Of a stretch of DNA of 64,000 nt, positions 1 through 9,475 are shown piece by piece. Source of the stretch: WS-7 sp035635575. GTDB taxonomy: Bacteria; Eisenbacteria; RBG-16-71-46; SZUA-252. The notes beneath the pieces are model-generated. The model was given only the letters and a program-made list of their open reading frames with translations. It searched no databases and was not told the DNA's origin. Position 1 is the stretch's first letter, and each line of letters opens with the position of its first letter. The DNA is taken from positions 7,547 through 71,546 of the forward strand of contig DASQAV010000031.1 in assembly GCA_035635575.1 (NCBI GenBank), read 5' to 3'. Both the position numbers and the translations under genes were made by a program.

Positions 1-1
1 G

Positions 2-2584
2 ATCTCGATCTCGATCAATCGCTACAGCAACGCCGGGTTGTTCCAGCGGGGGATCAATCTCGTGGTCGACTACGGGCAAGCCCGAGCCGGAGTGGGCACC
101 GGCATCCTATTCACCCTCGCAACGAATACCCACTTCTGCAGCGCACCCACGGCCACGTACTCCGCGACCGAGGACACGCTCTTCGTGATCACGCACCTCA
201 CCAGCACCGGCCCCACGTACAGCGTCGACCTCATCACTGGCACCCCGTCGGTGCCGGTCTACACCTCGGGTGCGGCGCTGACGAGGCCCGGCGGGGCGTG
301 GGCGCAGCCGACGCTGCCTAATAGTCAGGTCCTTCCCCAGAGCGCCCCGAACTCGGGCACGAGCGCCTGCAGTCCTCCCTGCGTGATCGAAACACAGGAT
401 TCCCAGGTGCGCTCGGCTCCCGTCTACCGGGGAGGCTCCCTCTACTACACGCAAACGATCGGGCTTCCCGCCGTTACCCTGTCGCACACCGCCGTCCAGT
501 GGACGAAGCTCAACGCCACGGGCGGCGCTTTCCAGGACGGCGGGCGCATCGAGGATCCCACCGCGACCGCGACCAACGGAGGGAAGTGGTACGCGTTCCC
601 GCACATCGCCAACAACTCGGTCGGCGATTTCATCGTCGGGTACTCGCAGTTCTCCTCGGCGCAGCACCCATCGGCGGGATACTCGATGCACCTCAACGGA
701 GATGCCGCGGGAAGCCTTCGCGATCCTCTGATCTACAAGGCGGGCGAGGACTACTATCACAAGGACTTCGGCTCGGGCCGGAACCGCTGGGGGGATTTCA
801 GCCAGGCGCAGGTGGATCCCTCCGATGACAAGACCCTGTGGGTGGTGCAGGAATACGGAAAGAATCGCACGGGTACGAACGACGGCACGACGGGTGCGAA
901 CTCCAGCCGGTGGTCGACCTACTGGGCGAGCGTCGCCGGAGTGCCGACGGTCACGCTGGCTCCGGGTCCGAGCCTGAGCGAAGGGAACGCCGGCAACACG
1001 GCGTTCCAGTTCACCGTCAACTTCTCGAATCCACCGCCGCTGCCCATGACGGTGAATTATCAGACCTCGGACGGCACCGCGACGGTCGCCGACAACGACT
1101 ATCAATCGGCGACGGGCACGCTGGCGGTTCCTCCCGGCACTCCAAGCGGCCTCATCACGATCAACGTCATCGGGGACACGAAGGTCGAGCCCAACGAGAC
1201 GTTCACGCTCACGCTCACCGGCGCGGCCAACGGCGTCATCGGCTCACCGAACACCGCGACCGGAACGATCCTGAACGACGACACCTATACGATCACGGCG
1301 TCGGCGGGGGCGAACGGTTCGATCAGCCCCAGCGGCGCCGTGAGCGTGCCTCCGGGAGGAACGCAGGCGTTCACCATCACTCCGAACGCCTGCTACCACG
1401 TCGCGGACGTGCTCGTGGACGGCGTTTCGGCCGGGGCGGTCACGAGCTTCACCTTCTCGTCCGTGGCGGCGAGCCACACGATCGCCGCGAGCTTCGCGAT
1501 CGATACTTTCGTCATCACCGCCTCGGCGGGGAGCGGCGGGTCCATCGCTCCATCCGGCCCGGTCGCCGTGAATTGCGGCGCGAGCCAGGCCTTCACGATC
1601 ACTCCCGACGCCAGTCACACGATCTCGGACGTCCTGGTGGACGGGGCCTCGGTGGGTACTGTGGCGGCGTTCACGTTCACCAATGTGACGGCGGCCCACA
1701 CCATCAGCGCCACGTTTGCCGCGGCCAGCTTCATCATCACGGCGTCCGCGGGCACCGGCGGCACGATCAGCCCCAGCGGGGCGGTCTCCGTGCCGTCCGG
1801 CCAGGACCAGATGTTCACGATCGCGCCGGGTCCCTGCTATCACGTCGACGACGTGCTGGTGGATGGATCCTCGGTGGGAGCGATGACGGCATACACGTTC
1901 CCGGCGGTGTCCGCGAATCACTCGATCGCGGCTGCCTTCGCGCCGGATCGATTGCTCTCGATCGGCGACGTGATCGCCTACGAGGGAAACACCGGGACCA
2001 CCGATTTCGATTTCCCCGTCCGGCTGTCGGGACCCTGCTCCGAAGAGGTGGACGTGATCTGGAAGACGGTGGACGGGACCGCCACCGCTTCGAGCGGCGA
2101 CTTCGTGGCAGACTCGACGGCACTGGCGCTGGCTCCGGGCGCGACGTCGGGAACGATCACGGTGCGCGTGAACGGGGACCTGACTCCCGAGGACCACGAG
2201 ACGTTCCTGGTGGACCTTCTGAGCCCCGTGAACGCCGGGATCCAGGATGGCGAGGGCTCGGGAACGATTCTGAACGACGACGGGATCACGGCCGCGGAGG
2301 GGCTTTCCATCCGTGACGTGAGCCTGGCCATCCGCGGCAACCCGGTGGGGGACGCCGTGTCCTTCCGCCTGGGACTTCCCACGTCCACGCGGGTCGAGCT
2401 CTCGATCTTCGACATCGCCGGACGTCGCGTGGCGCAGCCACTCAACACCAGCCTCGACCGGGGCTACCACACCGTGACCTGGAACCCCCGCCGCGATTCC
2501 GGCGCCCTGGGGTCCGGCGTCTACTTCGTCCGGTTCCAGGCCCAGGGACGGACCGTGGAGCGGAGGTTCGTGGTTCTCCGCTGA
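2..2584 (+). CDS. Secreted sialidase-like protein with Calx-beta, InlB-like repeats and FlgD-like C-terminal domain (5' partial)
   Basis: The reading frame is open to the first bases of the window, so the N-terminus and any signal peptide lie outside. The N-terminal part (to about nt 945) has the 'RWGDFSQAQVDP' and 'WVVQEYG...RWSTYWASV' pattern of exo-alpha-sialidase-like beta-propellers. A Calx-beta domain follows (about 950-1279), then three tandem InlB-type divergent repeats of about 72-75 residues (about 1285-1950, each starting like 'ITASAG..GSI.PSG'), then a second Calx-beta domain (about 1951-2280). The last 95 residues are a FlgD-like Ig module ending 'SGVYFVRF...RRFVVLR'. Such modules in FCB-group bacteria are associated with export or surface attachment. 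The role is probably surface adhesion or glycan binding; catalytic activity cannot be judged without the N-terminus. A strong terminator follows. Confidence 0.85.
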   Translation: MSISINRYSNAGLFQRGINLVVDYGQARAGVGTGILFTLATNTHFCSAPTATYSATEDTLFVITHLTSTGPTYSVDLITGTPSVPVYTSGAALTRPGGAWAQPTLPNSQVLPQSAPNSGTSACSPPCVIETQDSQVRSAPVYRGGSLYYTQTIGLPAVTLSHTAVQWTKLNATGGAFQDGGRIEDPTATATNGGKWYAFPHIANNSVGDFIVGYSQFSSAQHPSAGYSMHLNGDAAGSLRDPLIYKAGEDYYHKDFGSGRNRWGDFSQAQVDPSDDKTLWVVQEYGKNRTGTNDGTTGANSSRWSTYWASVAGVPTVTLAPGPSLSEGNAGNTAFQFTVNFSNPPPLPMTVNYQTSDGTATVADNDYQSATGTLAVPPGTPSGLITINVIGDTKVEPNETFTLTLTGAANGVIGSPNTATGTILNDDTYTITASAGANGSISPSGAVSVPPGGTQAFTITPNACYHVADVLVDGVSAGAVTSFTFSSVAASHTIAASFAIDTFVITASAGSGGSIAPSGPVAVNCGASQAFTITPDASHTISDVLVDGASVGTVAAFTFTNVTAAHTISATFAAASFIITASAGTGGTISPSGAVSVPSGQDQMFTIAPGPCYHVDDVLVDGSSVGAMTAYTFPAVSANHSIAAAFAPDRLLSIGDVIAYEGNTGTTDFDFPVRLSGPCSEEVDVIWKTVDGTATASSGDFVADSTALALAPGATSGTITVRVNGDLTPEDHETFLVDLLSPVNAGIQDGEGSGTILNDDGITAAEGLSIRDVSLAIRGNPVGDAVSFRLGLPTSTRVELSIFDIAGRRVAQPLNTSLDRGYHTVTWNPRRDSGALGSGVYFVRFQAQGRTVERRFVVLR

Positions 2585-2632
2585 ACCAGCCGGTCCCACA
2601 CCCATTAGATCTCGGCTGAAGGAGTCGACTTC

Positions 2633-2670
2633 GAGCGGAGAGCACATAGGCTCTCCGCTCGTTTACTTTT
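2633..2670 (+). terminator. Rho-independent terminator
   Basis: A perfect 10-bp stem (GAGCGGAGAG / CTCTCCGCTC) with an 8-nt loop is followed by the T-rich tail GTTTACTTTT. It lies 49 bases after the stop of the sialidase-like gene and before the TonB receptor gene, so it should separate the two transcripts. Confidence 0.85.
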
Positions 2671-2751
2671 AGGCGCCCGTCTGATTATTCTTGAGGTTCG
2701 TCTTTTCGGGCCATGTCTGCCCGCGGTCACGCCTCCGACTGGAGACCTCTC

Positions 2752-5010
2752 ATGAATCCCCGCCGCCTCAGCCTGTTCGCCGTCGTCCTGTGTGCCCTGC
2801 TCGCCGCCTCCTCGACGCACGCCCAGGCGCCCGGCAATCCAATCTTACGCGGCAGGATCACCGACGCCACCGGGGCACCCGTCGCGGGCGCCGTGCTCGA
2901 GATCAAGGGAACGCGCCTGCGCGCCACCTCGGGCGAGGACGGCTCCTATCGAATCGAGGTGCGCCCGGGCTCCTACACCCTCGTGGTGAAGCGAATCGGC
3001 TACGGCCCGGAAGAGCGGAAAATCACGGTTCCCGGTCCGGAGACGGAAGGCGAAGGCCTGGATCTGACGCTCGCATCGGCGCCCGTCCCCATGGAGCCCC
3101 TCGAGATCGCGGGGACGTGGTCCCTCATTCACGCGCGCGGTTTTGCGCTCCCCGTCGCGGATCTCTCCGGCGACCGGCTCCGGAATGGCGCCACGGTCTC
3201 GCTCGCGAGGGCGATCGAGGGCCTGGCCGGTATCCACGACCTGCACACCGGGGAACAGATTGGAACGCCCGTGATTCGAGGCATGACGGGCGCGCGCGTC
3301 CTCGTCCTGGATGACGGCCTTCGCATGGAGGACTACTCCTGGAGCGAAGAGGACGGACCTTCCATCGACGCGCGTCTCGCGGATCGCGTGGAGGTGGTTC
3401 GTGGCCCCGCAAGCGTCCTGTTCGGCTCGGACGCGCTTGGTGGAGTGGCGAACGCGATCCCCCGGAGCGTCTTCGCGGATACGCCGGAGCAGGCGGGCTC
3501 GCATTTCGGGCAGGAGGCGTATCTGTCCTCCAACAATCTGGAATTCGGGGGCGCATTCCTGGCCGAGCGCCGGGACACGGGGTTCGGATGGCGCGTGTTC
3601 GGGCTGGGGCGAAAGGGGGATGACTTCAAGACGCCCTCGGGGAAGCTGGAGAACACGGGCTTCGGCGCGGGGAATGGGGAAGCGATGATCGGAAAGCGCG
3701 GCGCCTCGGGAAGCTGGACCGCCCGCTATGCCCGGTACAGCGGTGAGTTCAAATTGCTCGAGGCGGGGGACTCCGCTGCCGCCGGCGAGGGAGGAGGGCC
3801 CGAGCGCAAGGCGGGCGACGATCGAGTCCAGCTCTCCACGATGCGTCACGTGGGAGGTATCCGGCTCGAGGCACGCGGCCAGTGGCAACGGCACTCGCTC
3901 ATCGAGGTGGCCGACGAGGCGGATTCCACGGGCGCCCCGATTCCCGGGAGCGAGACCGAGCAGTTCAACCTGCTTCTCAGCACGGTCTCCCTGGAGCTCC
4001 TCGCGCACCATGGCAAGGGCCGCTTCTCCGGCACGCTCGGGTTCTCCGGCCAGCTCCAGAAGAACGATACGAGGGGACCCATCCCCATGGTGCCCGATGC
4101 CGACGTGCGGTCGAGCGGCGTGTTCGCGCTGGAGCGTGTCGATCTGGGACGGATGAGCCTCCTGGGCGGCATTCGAGGCGATTTCCGCGAGGTCCAGGCG
4201 GATTCCAACGCGGGCCTCGGCCTCGCCGCCGAGACGAGGGATTTCCGGGAGCTGAGCGGCTCGCTGGGCGCGGTCTACGATCTCCGAAATGGGTGCTCGC
4301 TCCGGGCCAACGTGGGAAGGGCCTGGCGGGCGCCCACGCTCTTCGAGCTCTACACGAACGGGCCGCATCTCGCGGAGGAGCGATACGAGATCGGGCGGCG
4401 GACGCTCGCCCCCGAGTCGGGAATCGAGGCGGACGCGGGGCTGCGCATCGCGCGCGCCAGGGTCAGCGTGGAGCTCAATGGCTTCTACAGCCATATCCGC
4501 GACTTCATCTACCTCGCTCCGACGGGCGCCTTCCAGGGGCCGCTTCGCGTCTACCAGCACGAGCAGGCAAAGGCGAGGCTTGCGGGTGGGGAGATCTCCG
4601 CGGACGTGAAGCCGGGCGGCTCCTTCACGATCCACAGCCGGCTCGACTACACGAGGGGACAGAACGAGACGCTGCACGAGCCGCTTCCGCTCATCCCGCC
4701 GCTCCACGGCGCGGTCGGTCTCGAGCGCGGATTTCGTAGGGGCTCTCTGGGCGCCTCGAGCGCTGGCCTCGAGCTGGAGCTGGTCGCGAAACAGACGCGC
4801 CTCAGCGCGTTCGACGTTCCCACAGCGGGCTATGCCCTGGTGAACGCGGAAGCCGGCGTCCGCCCCAACCTGGGAGGGCAGCAGCTTCGCATCGATCTCA
4901 GGGTTCGAAACCTGGCCGACCGCCCCTATCGCGACTACCTGAGCCGCTACAAGGAGTTCGCCCTGGATCCAGGCCGGAACGTGACGCTGAGAATCACCCG
5001 GGGGATCTAG
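2752..5010 (+). CDS. TonB-dependent outer-membrane receptor with CarboxypepD-regulatory-like N-domain
   Basis: A 752-residue outer-membrane active-transport protein. I chose the ATG at 2752 because GGAG lies 7 nt upstream and a clean signal peptide follows (MNPRRLSLFAVV...THAQA); an in-frame ATG at 2713 would put 13 polar residues in front of it. After the signal comes a carboxypeptidase-regulatory-like beta-sandwich (about residues 30-100, 'GRITDATGAPVAGAVLEIKG'), then the TonB plug (about 110-230, with 'TPVIRGMTGARVLVLDDG' and 'VEVVRGPASVLFGSDALGG'), then the beta-barrel. This layout is typical of Bacteroidetes/FCB receptors. The substrate cannot be read from the sequence: no riboswitch, Fur-like site or uptake partner is adjacent. 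The last residue is Ile rather than the usual Phe/Trp. Confidence 0.93.
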   Translation: MNPRRLSLFAVVLCALLAASSTHAQAPGNPILRGRITDATGAPVAGAVLEIKGTRLRATSGEDGSYRIEVRPGSYTLVVKRIGYGPEERKITVPGPETEGEGLDLTLASAPVPMEPLEIAGTWSLIHARGFALPVADLSGDRLRNGATVSLARAIEGLAGIHDLHTGEQIGTPVIRGMTGARVLVLDDGLRMEDYSWSEEDGPSIDARLADRVEVVRGPASVLFGSDALGGVANAIPRSVFADTPEQAGSHFGQEAYLSSNNLEFGGAFLAERRDTGFGWRVFGLGRKGDDFKTPSGKLENTGFGAGNGEAMIGKRGASGSWTARYARYSGEFKLLEAGDSAAAGEGGGPERKAGDDRVQLSTMRHVGGIRLEARGQWQRHSLIEVADEADSTGAPIPGSETEQFNLLLSTVSLELLAHHGKGRFSGTLGFSGQLQKNDTRGPIPMVPDADVRSSGVFALERVDLGRMSLLGGIRGDFREVQADSNAGLGLAAETRDFRELSGSLGAVYDLRNGCSLRANVGRAWRAPTLFELYTNGPHLAEERYEIGRRTLAPESGIEADAGLRIARARVSVELNGFYSHIRDFIYLAPTGAFQGPLRVYQHEQAKARLAGGEISADVKPGGSFTIHSRLDYTRGQNETLHEPLPLIPPLHGAVGLERGFRRGSLGASSAGLELELVAKQTRLSAFDVPTAGYALVNAEAGVRPNLGGQQLRIDLRVRNLADRPYRDYLSRYKEFALDPGRNVTLRITRGI

Positions 5011-5027
5011 GCGGGGGCGAGCGAGGG

Positions 5028-7622
5028 TTATCCCGCTCGGGACTCGGTGATCAGATCCGCGATCCTTCGCGCCAGCTCGCGCATCTCGACCGGCTTCGCG
5101 ATGTGGAGGTCGAATCCAGCGCGCAACGCCTGGTCCACGTCCTCTCTCGCCGCATAGGCCGTGAGCGCCACGGCGGGAACCTTCCCGCCCTGCTCCCGGG
5201 GAAGCGATCGTACCTCGCGGATCAGGTCATATCCGCTCTTTCCCGGCATCGCGATGTCGCTGATCAGGAGATCCGGCGGCCCCTCCTCGAGGGACGTGAT
5301 CGCGTCACGGGCGGAGCTCACGGCCAGGACGTCCGCCCCGCATCGGGACAGATACATCGCGATCAGCTCCCTCGAATCTATCTCGTCTTCCACGAGAAGG
5401 ATGCGCCTGCCGCGTAAGCCCGGCGCGGCGTCGCCGTCATCGGAGTCTGCCGCCGCCGCGCCGCCGGCACGAGCTTCCACGCGGTCCGCGAGCGGGAGCA
5501 CCACCTCGAACGCGGCGCCTTTCCCCGGCCGGTTGGATGCGGACACGGTGCCCTGATGGAGCTCCACCAGCCGCTTCACGATCGCCAGACCCAACCCCAG
5601 CCCGCCGTGACGCCGGGTCCCGGTCGCGTCCGACTGCCGGAAGCGCTCGAAGATGTAGGGCAGGAACTCGGGATCGATTCCAGGTCCGTCGTCCTCCACG
5701 AGAATCCGCGCCGAGGATCCCGCCTGCGTGATGCGGACCGTGACCTGGCCCTTCTCGGGCGCGAACTTGATGGCATTGGAGAGCAGGTTCCAGACGATCT
5801 GCTGCAGGCGATCGGGGTCTCCGACAACGGGGCCGCTGAGATTGTCCACGTCCCGCTCCAGCGCCACCTTCCTGGCCTCGGCCGCCGGCCTCATCGTGTC
5901 GAGCGCGCCGTCCACGACCGAGGCGACCTGCACTGGCTCCTTCTTCAACTCCAGCCGGCCCGAGGTCATGCGCGAGATGTCCAGGATGTCCGAGATGAGA
6001 TGGCCCTGGATCTTCACGTTGCGATCGATGGTCTCTACCGCGCGCGCCGTCATGGCCGGGTCGAGCTTACCCTCCTTGAGCAGACTGGCCCACCCGGCCA
6101 TCGCATTGAGCGGAGTCCGGAGCTCGTGGGAGAGAATGGCCAGGAATTCGTCCTTGAGACGATTGGCCTCCTCGGCCTCCATGCGTCTCATATGCTCGCG
6201 AGCCAGCGCCTCTCGCTCGTTCTCGGTGACTTTGTGCTCGGTGATGTCCTGCGACGTGCCCGCCATGCGGATCGGCCGGCCGCTCGGGTCCAGGGAGACA
6301 TCCCCTTGCCCCAGCACGATCCGCTCGCTTCCGTCCGGGCGAAGGATGCGATGCTCGAAGGTGAAGGGACGCTTGGCCTGGAGCGCCGAGGACACGACCT
6401 CGCGGGCGTAGGCGCGATCCTCGGGGTGAATGAGGTTCAGATAGGCGTCGTAGGTCAAGGTGAAGGATGCCGGGTCGAGACCGTAGATCGAGTAAAGCTC
6501 CTGCGACCACCAGATCGTGTCCTCCGCGATGTCCCATTCCCAGCTCCCCATCCGTGCCGCGCGCTGGGCTTCGCGCAGGCGGGCCTCGCTGCGCTCCAGC
6601 TTCCTGCCCTGCCGCGCCCGCTTCGTGGCCTCCTCCCGGAGCTCCTCGTTCGCGCGCCAGATCTGCGCGGTTCGCTCCATGACGCGCCGCTCCAGCTCCT
6701 CGTTGAGGTGCCGCACCGAGGACTCCACGCGCCGGCGTCCCACCACAGCCGCGGCGGTCGAGATCATCGTGACCGAGAGAACCGCCATGAATCCCTGGAG
6801 CAGGAGCAAGGACTCGTTCATGGGACGGCCCGCGAAGGGCCCGTGGCTCGCCAGCGTTCCCTGAATCGCGATCGCGGAGAGAATCGTGAGGGCCGCGGCG
6901 CATTCGCGCTGTCCGAACCGGAACGCGCTCCACAAGAGTGGCGGGAGGCACAGGTACTGGATGGGATAGCGCTTTCCTTCGACCGGAGACCAGCCCGAGA
7001 ACACGAAGAAGGCCAGCGCGACCAGACTGAGGCTCAGGGCCAGGAACTCGGCCCACCGGCGTGGTGTCCAATGAAACTCGTGATCGAGCCACCAGAGAAG
7101 AACCAGGGGGGTGACCACGAGCGCTCCGGAAGCGTCGCCCAGCCACCACGTGATCCAGATCGGCCAGAAATCGCTCCCCTTGGCGAGGCCGCCGATCAGG
7201 AGGGTCGTGGCGCCGATCGTCGCGCTCACCGCCGGCGCCAGCATGCCGGCGAGCCCGGCGAACTTGAAGGTGGTGCTCGGCTGATCGAAGACCTTGCGCC
7301 CTCCGGCAAGGCGTTGCACCAGGTGGGCTCCAAACGCCCCCTCGAGCGCGTTCCCCACGGCGATTCCAAGCGAGGTGGCCGGCGTGCCCGCGTTGGTGAC
7401 GTTGACGACAAACGCCCCGAGCAGCACGGCGGGCCAGATGCGGAATCCCAGGAGGAGAAAGGCCGCGAGCGCGATCCCCGTCGGGGGCCAGACCGCGGTC
7501 GCGCTGGCGTTCACGGAGGCGAAGTGGAGTCCGATCTTCCCCGCGACCACGTAGGCCACGGTGACGATGATGAAAGCGAGGAGGTCCTGCCCGCGAGGGC
7601 GGGGGAGGGGTATCGGGCCCAT
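5028..7622 (-). CDS. MASE1-PAS hybrid histidine kinase / response regulator
   Basis: A membrane-bound hybrid two-component sensor of 864 residues from the ATG at 7622; a TTG 8 codons upstream (7646) is an alternative. The N-terminal 290 residues are a MASE1 sensor with about eight membrane helices ('ATAVWPPTGIALAAFLLLG'). A coiled-coil linker follows (about 300-350), then a PAS domain ('GSWEWDIAEDTIWWS' to 'TSQDITEHK'), a HisKA domain with the H-box 'LSHELRTPLN', an HATPase domain (N-box 'LLSNAIKF', G1 'DDGPGID', G2 'GGLGLGLAIVKR') and a C-terminal receiver domain with the acceptor Asp in 'LLISDIAMPG' and Lys in 'HIAKPVEM'. There is no DNA-binding output and no partner regulator nearby. It is divergent from the GT39 gene, so the two share a short promoter region. 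Confidence 0.93.
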   Translation of the reverse strand: MGPIPLPRPRGQDLLAFIIVTVAYVVAGKIGLHFASVNASATAVWPPTGIALAAFLLLGFRIWPAVLLGAFVVNVTNAGTPATSLGIAVGNALEGAFGAHLVQRLAGGRKVFDQPSTTFKFAGLAGMLAPAVSATIGATTLLIGGLAKGSDFWPIWITWWLGDASGALVVTPLVLLWWLDHEFHWTPRRWAEFLALSLSLVALAFFVFSGWSPVEGKRYPIQYLCLPPLLWSAFRFGQRECAAALTILSAIAIQGTLASHGPFAGRPMNESLLLLQGFMAVLSVTMISTAAAVVGRRRVESSVRHLNEELERRVMERTAQIWRANEELREEATKRARQGRKLERSEARLREAQRAARMGSWEWDIAEDTIWWSQELYSIYGLDPASFTLTYDAYLNLIHPEDRAYAREVVSSALQAKRPFTFEHRILRPDGSERIVLGQGDVSLDPSGRPIRMAGTSQDITEHKVTENEREALAREHMRRMEAEEANRLKDEFLAILSHELRTPLNAMAGWASLLKEGKLDPAMTARAVETIDRNVKIQGHLISDILDISRMTSGRLELKKEPVQVASVVDGALDTMRPAAEARKVALERDVDNLSGPVVGDPDRLQQIVWNLLSNAIKFAPEKGQVTVRITQAGSSARILVEDDGPGIDPEFLPYIFERFRQSDATGTRRHGGLGLGLAIVKRLVELHQGTVSASNRPGKGAAFEVVLPLADRVEARAGGAAAADSDDGDAAPGLRGRRILLVEDEIDSRELIAMYLSRCGADVLAVSSARDAITSLEEGPPDLLISDIAMPGKSGYDLIREVRSLPREQGGKVPAVALTAYAAREDVDQALRAGFDLHIAKPVEMRELARRIADLITESRAG

Positions 7623-7698
7623 GGGGTGGCATTGATGATAACCCAAACGCTATATTGGGTTCCGTGCGGATCGATGGTTTCAGGATCAGTAGGGTTGC

Positions 7699-9348
7699 GT
7701 GACGGCCCGCCGCGATCTCGCGATTCTCGCCGTCGCGGCGGCGCTCCTCTATTTCATCCGGCTCGGCTCGACCGACCTCGCGTTCTGGGATGAGATTCTC
7801 TACGCCACCCGGGCGCTCTCCATCGGACACGAGAGCGGCTGGCTCGATCAGACGGCGGGATCCGTGGGAGGACTCTGGACCGCGGCGCATCCGCCGCTTC
7901 TGATCTGGCAGATGGCGGGCCTGACGGCGCTCTTCGGCCCCTCGGAGTGGGCGCTCCGGGCACCGGCGGCTCTGGCGGGAATCGGGTGCGTTCTCGTCCT
8001 CTATCTCCTCGTCCGCCGCCTCGCGATCGATCCGGCCGTGGCCCGGATCGCGGCGGGGGCCCTGCTCCTGACTCCTTACTTCACCCAGTATGCTCGCCGG
8101 GCACAGCTCGACGTCCCGGTCCTCTTCTGGATCCTCCTTTGCCTCTATTGCGGCTGGCGTGGAGTGTCGGGGCCGCTTCGGTGGTTCGCCCTTTCGGGAG
8201 TCGCGCTGGGTCTCGGGCTCATGTCCAAGATCCTCGTGGCATTCCTGGGACCGATCATCCTCGGGGTGTTCGTCCTTTCCGAAGCCGTGTCCGGCTCACG
8301 TGGCCGGGCCGCGCGCGGGTTCGTGGGAGTGGCGCTGATGATGGCGATCGGCGCCGCGATCGCCGCTCCGTGGCACCTCTACATGACCGCGAAGCTGGGC
8401 CCGACGTACTGGACTCAGGCGCTGGGGTATCACGTCCTCTCGCGCACGTTGACGCCACTCGAAGGGCATTCCTCCAGCCTGGGGGTCTTCTACTGGCCCC
8501 ACCAGATCCTCGTTCGCCTCGGACCGCTCTTCCCGTTCCTGCTCCTCGGGCTGTCGCGCGAAGGGACGAAGACGGAGCTCGGGGATGGCGCGCGCCGGTT
8601 TCTTCTCTGCTGGGTGCTCGTGCCGCTCTTCGCGTTCACGATCGTCGCGACGAAGTTCCATCCGTACGTGCTGCTCTTCCTCGTCCCCTTGGTTGTTTTC
8701 GCCGCTCTGGGGATCCATGCCACCTGGCGCGGGGCAGTGCGTCCGGCCGTCGCGGGCGCGCTCCTGCCCGCGTCGCTGACCTGCCTTGTCTGGAGTGTCT
8801 CGCTCACGCTCCAGCGGCATCTGGAGTCGGTGGTGGCCGCGCTGGACAGCCGGCACCTCCACCCCGGGCCCGATCTCGCGCCCGTCGTCACGTTCGCGCT
8901 CGGGTCGGGCGCCGCCATCGCCCTGGGTGGATTCGCGGCGCGCGTGACCCGGGAGGGAACGCGGCTCGCACGGATCTCCCGCGCCTCCGTCGTGGCGGCA
9001 CTCCTACCCGCTCTGGTGCTCGGTCTCGTGCCTCTAGCGAGAGGACATGGATCGTGGAGAGAGCTCCGGTCCGAGCTGCGGAGGACCACTCGCGATCGCG
9101 TCCTCCTGATCTGCGAGGACCCCGCGGTGGGGCGCTACCAGTTACGAGCCGCCCGGCTGCCGGCCCGCGCCGCGTGGACGGTCGTTCCGAGAGACAGCGC
9201 AGGCTTCGCGCTCCAGGCGTCGGAGCCCCCGGACGGATCCAACCCATGCGTCGTGGTGGAGACGTCCGGAAATGATTCGCTCCCACGCGCCGCGGGATAC
9301 CAGGAGCGCTGGCGGAATCGTCGATTCGTTCTCTTCGAGCGAATCTGA
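7699..9348 (+). CDS. GT39/ArnT-like membrane glycosyltransferase
   Basis: A 549-residue integral membrane protein with about 11 hydrophobic helices, of the GT-C (PMT_2 / dolichyl-phosphate-mannose mannosyltransferase-like) family. These enzymes move a sugar from a lipid-phosphate carrier to a protein or lipid at the periplasmic face. Family hallmarks are visible: the acidic pair 'FWDE' in the first periplasmic loop (D31-E32), 'HPPLL' (64-68) and 'RRAQLDVP' near residue 135. The start is GTG with a weak TAGGG upstream. The acceptor is unknown. It stands alone, divergent from the sensor kinase, with no lipid-A or polymer-assembly operon next to it. Confidence 0.85.
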   Translation: MTARRDLAILAVAAALLYFIRLGSTDLAFWDEILYATRALSIGHESGWLDQTAGSVGGLWTAAHPPLLIWQMAGLTALFGPSEWALRAPAALAGIGCVLVLYLLVRRLAIDPAVARIAAGALLLTPYFTQYARRAQLDVPVLFWILLCLYCGWRGVSGPLRWFALSGVALGLGLMSKILVAFLGPIILGVFVLSEAVSGSRGRAARGFVGVALMMAIGAAIAAPWHLYMTAKLGPTYWTQALGYHVLSRTLTPLEGHSSSLGVFYWPHQILVRLGPLFPFLLLGLSREGTKTELGDGARRFLLCWVLVPLFAFTIVATKFHPYVLLFLVPLVVFAALGIHATWRGAVRPAVAGALLPASLTCLVWSVSLTLQRHLESVVAALDSRHLHPGPDLAPVVTFALGSGAAIALGGFAARVTREGTRLARISRASVVAALLPALVLGLVPLARGHGSWRELRSELRRTTRDRVLLICEDPAVGRYQLRAARLPARAAWTVVPRDSAGFALQASEPPDGSNPCVVVETSGNDSLPRAAGYQERWRNRRFVLFERI

Positions 9349-9382
9349 GCCTGAACCGGTTGCTCGTAATTTGGGGGGTGGC

Positions 9383-9411
9383 TTGCCGGAGAGAATCCGG
9401 GCTGCTAGAGT
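9383..9411 (+). promoter_or_regulatory. Sigma-70-like promoter of the M13 peptidase gene
   Basis: A -35 box TTGCCG (9383-9388), a 17-nt spacer and an extended -10 TGC-TAGAGT (9403-9411) precede the M13 peptidase start at 9476. The same TGCTAGAGT element recurs upstream of the gene at 13801. Confidence 0.6.
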
Positions 9412-9475
9412 TGATGGGACCGTCGATCCGAGCCCCGGCCCGACGTCCCACCCGCCGACCCTCTGGAGAACGACC

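Noticed and set aside
2845..4707. Long open frame on the minus strand opposite the TonB receptor gene
   Set aside because: It mirrors codon positions of the real gene, has no domain, and is rich in Arg/Leu/Gly as expected for a high-GC shadow.
5018..5039. Hairpin between the TonB receptor and sensor kinase genes
   Set aside because: Only a 6-bp stem with a 10-nt loop and no T-run on either strand; too weak to call.
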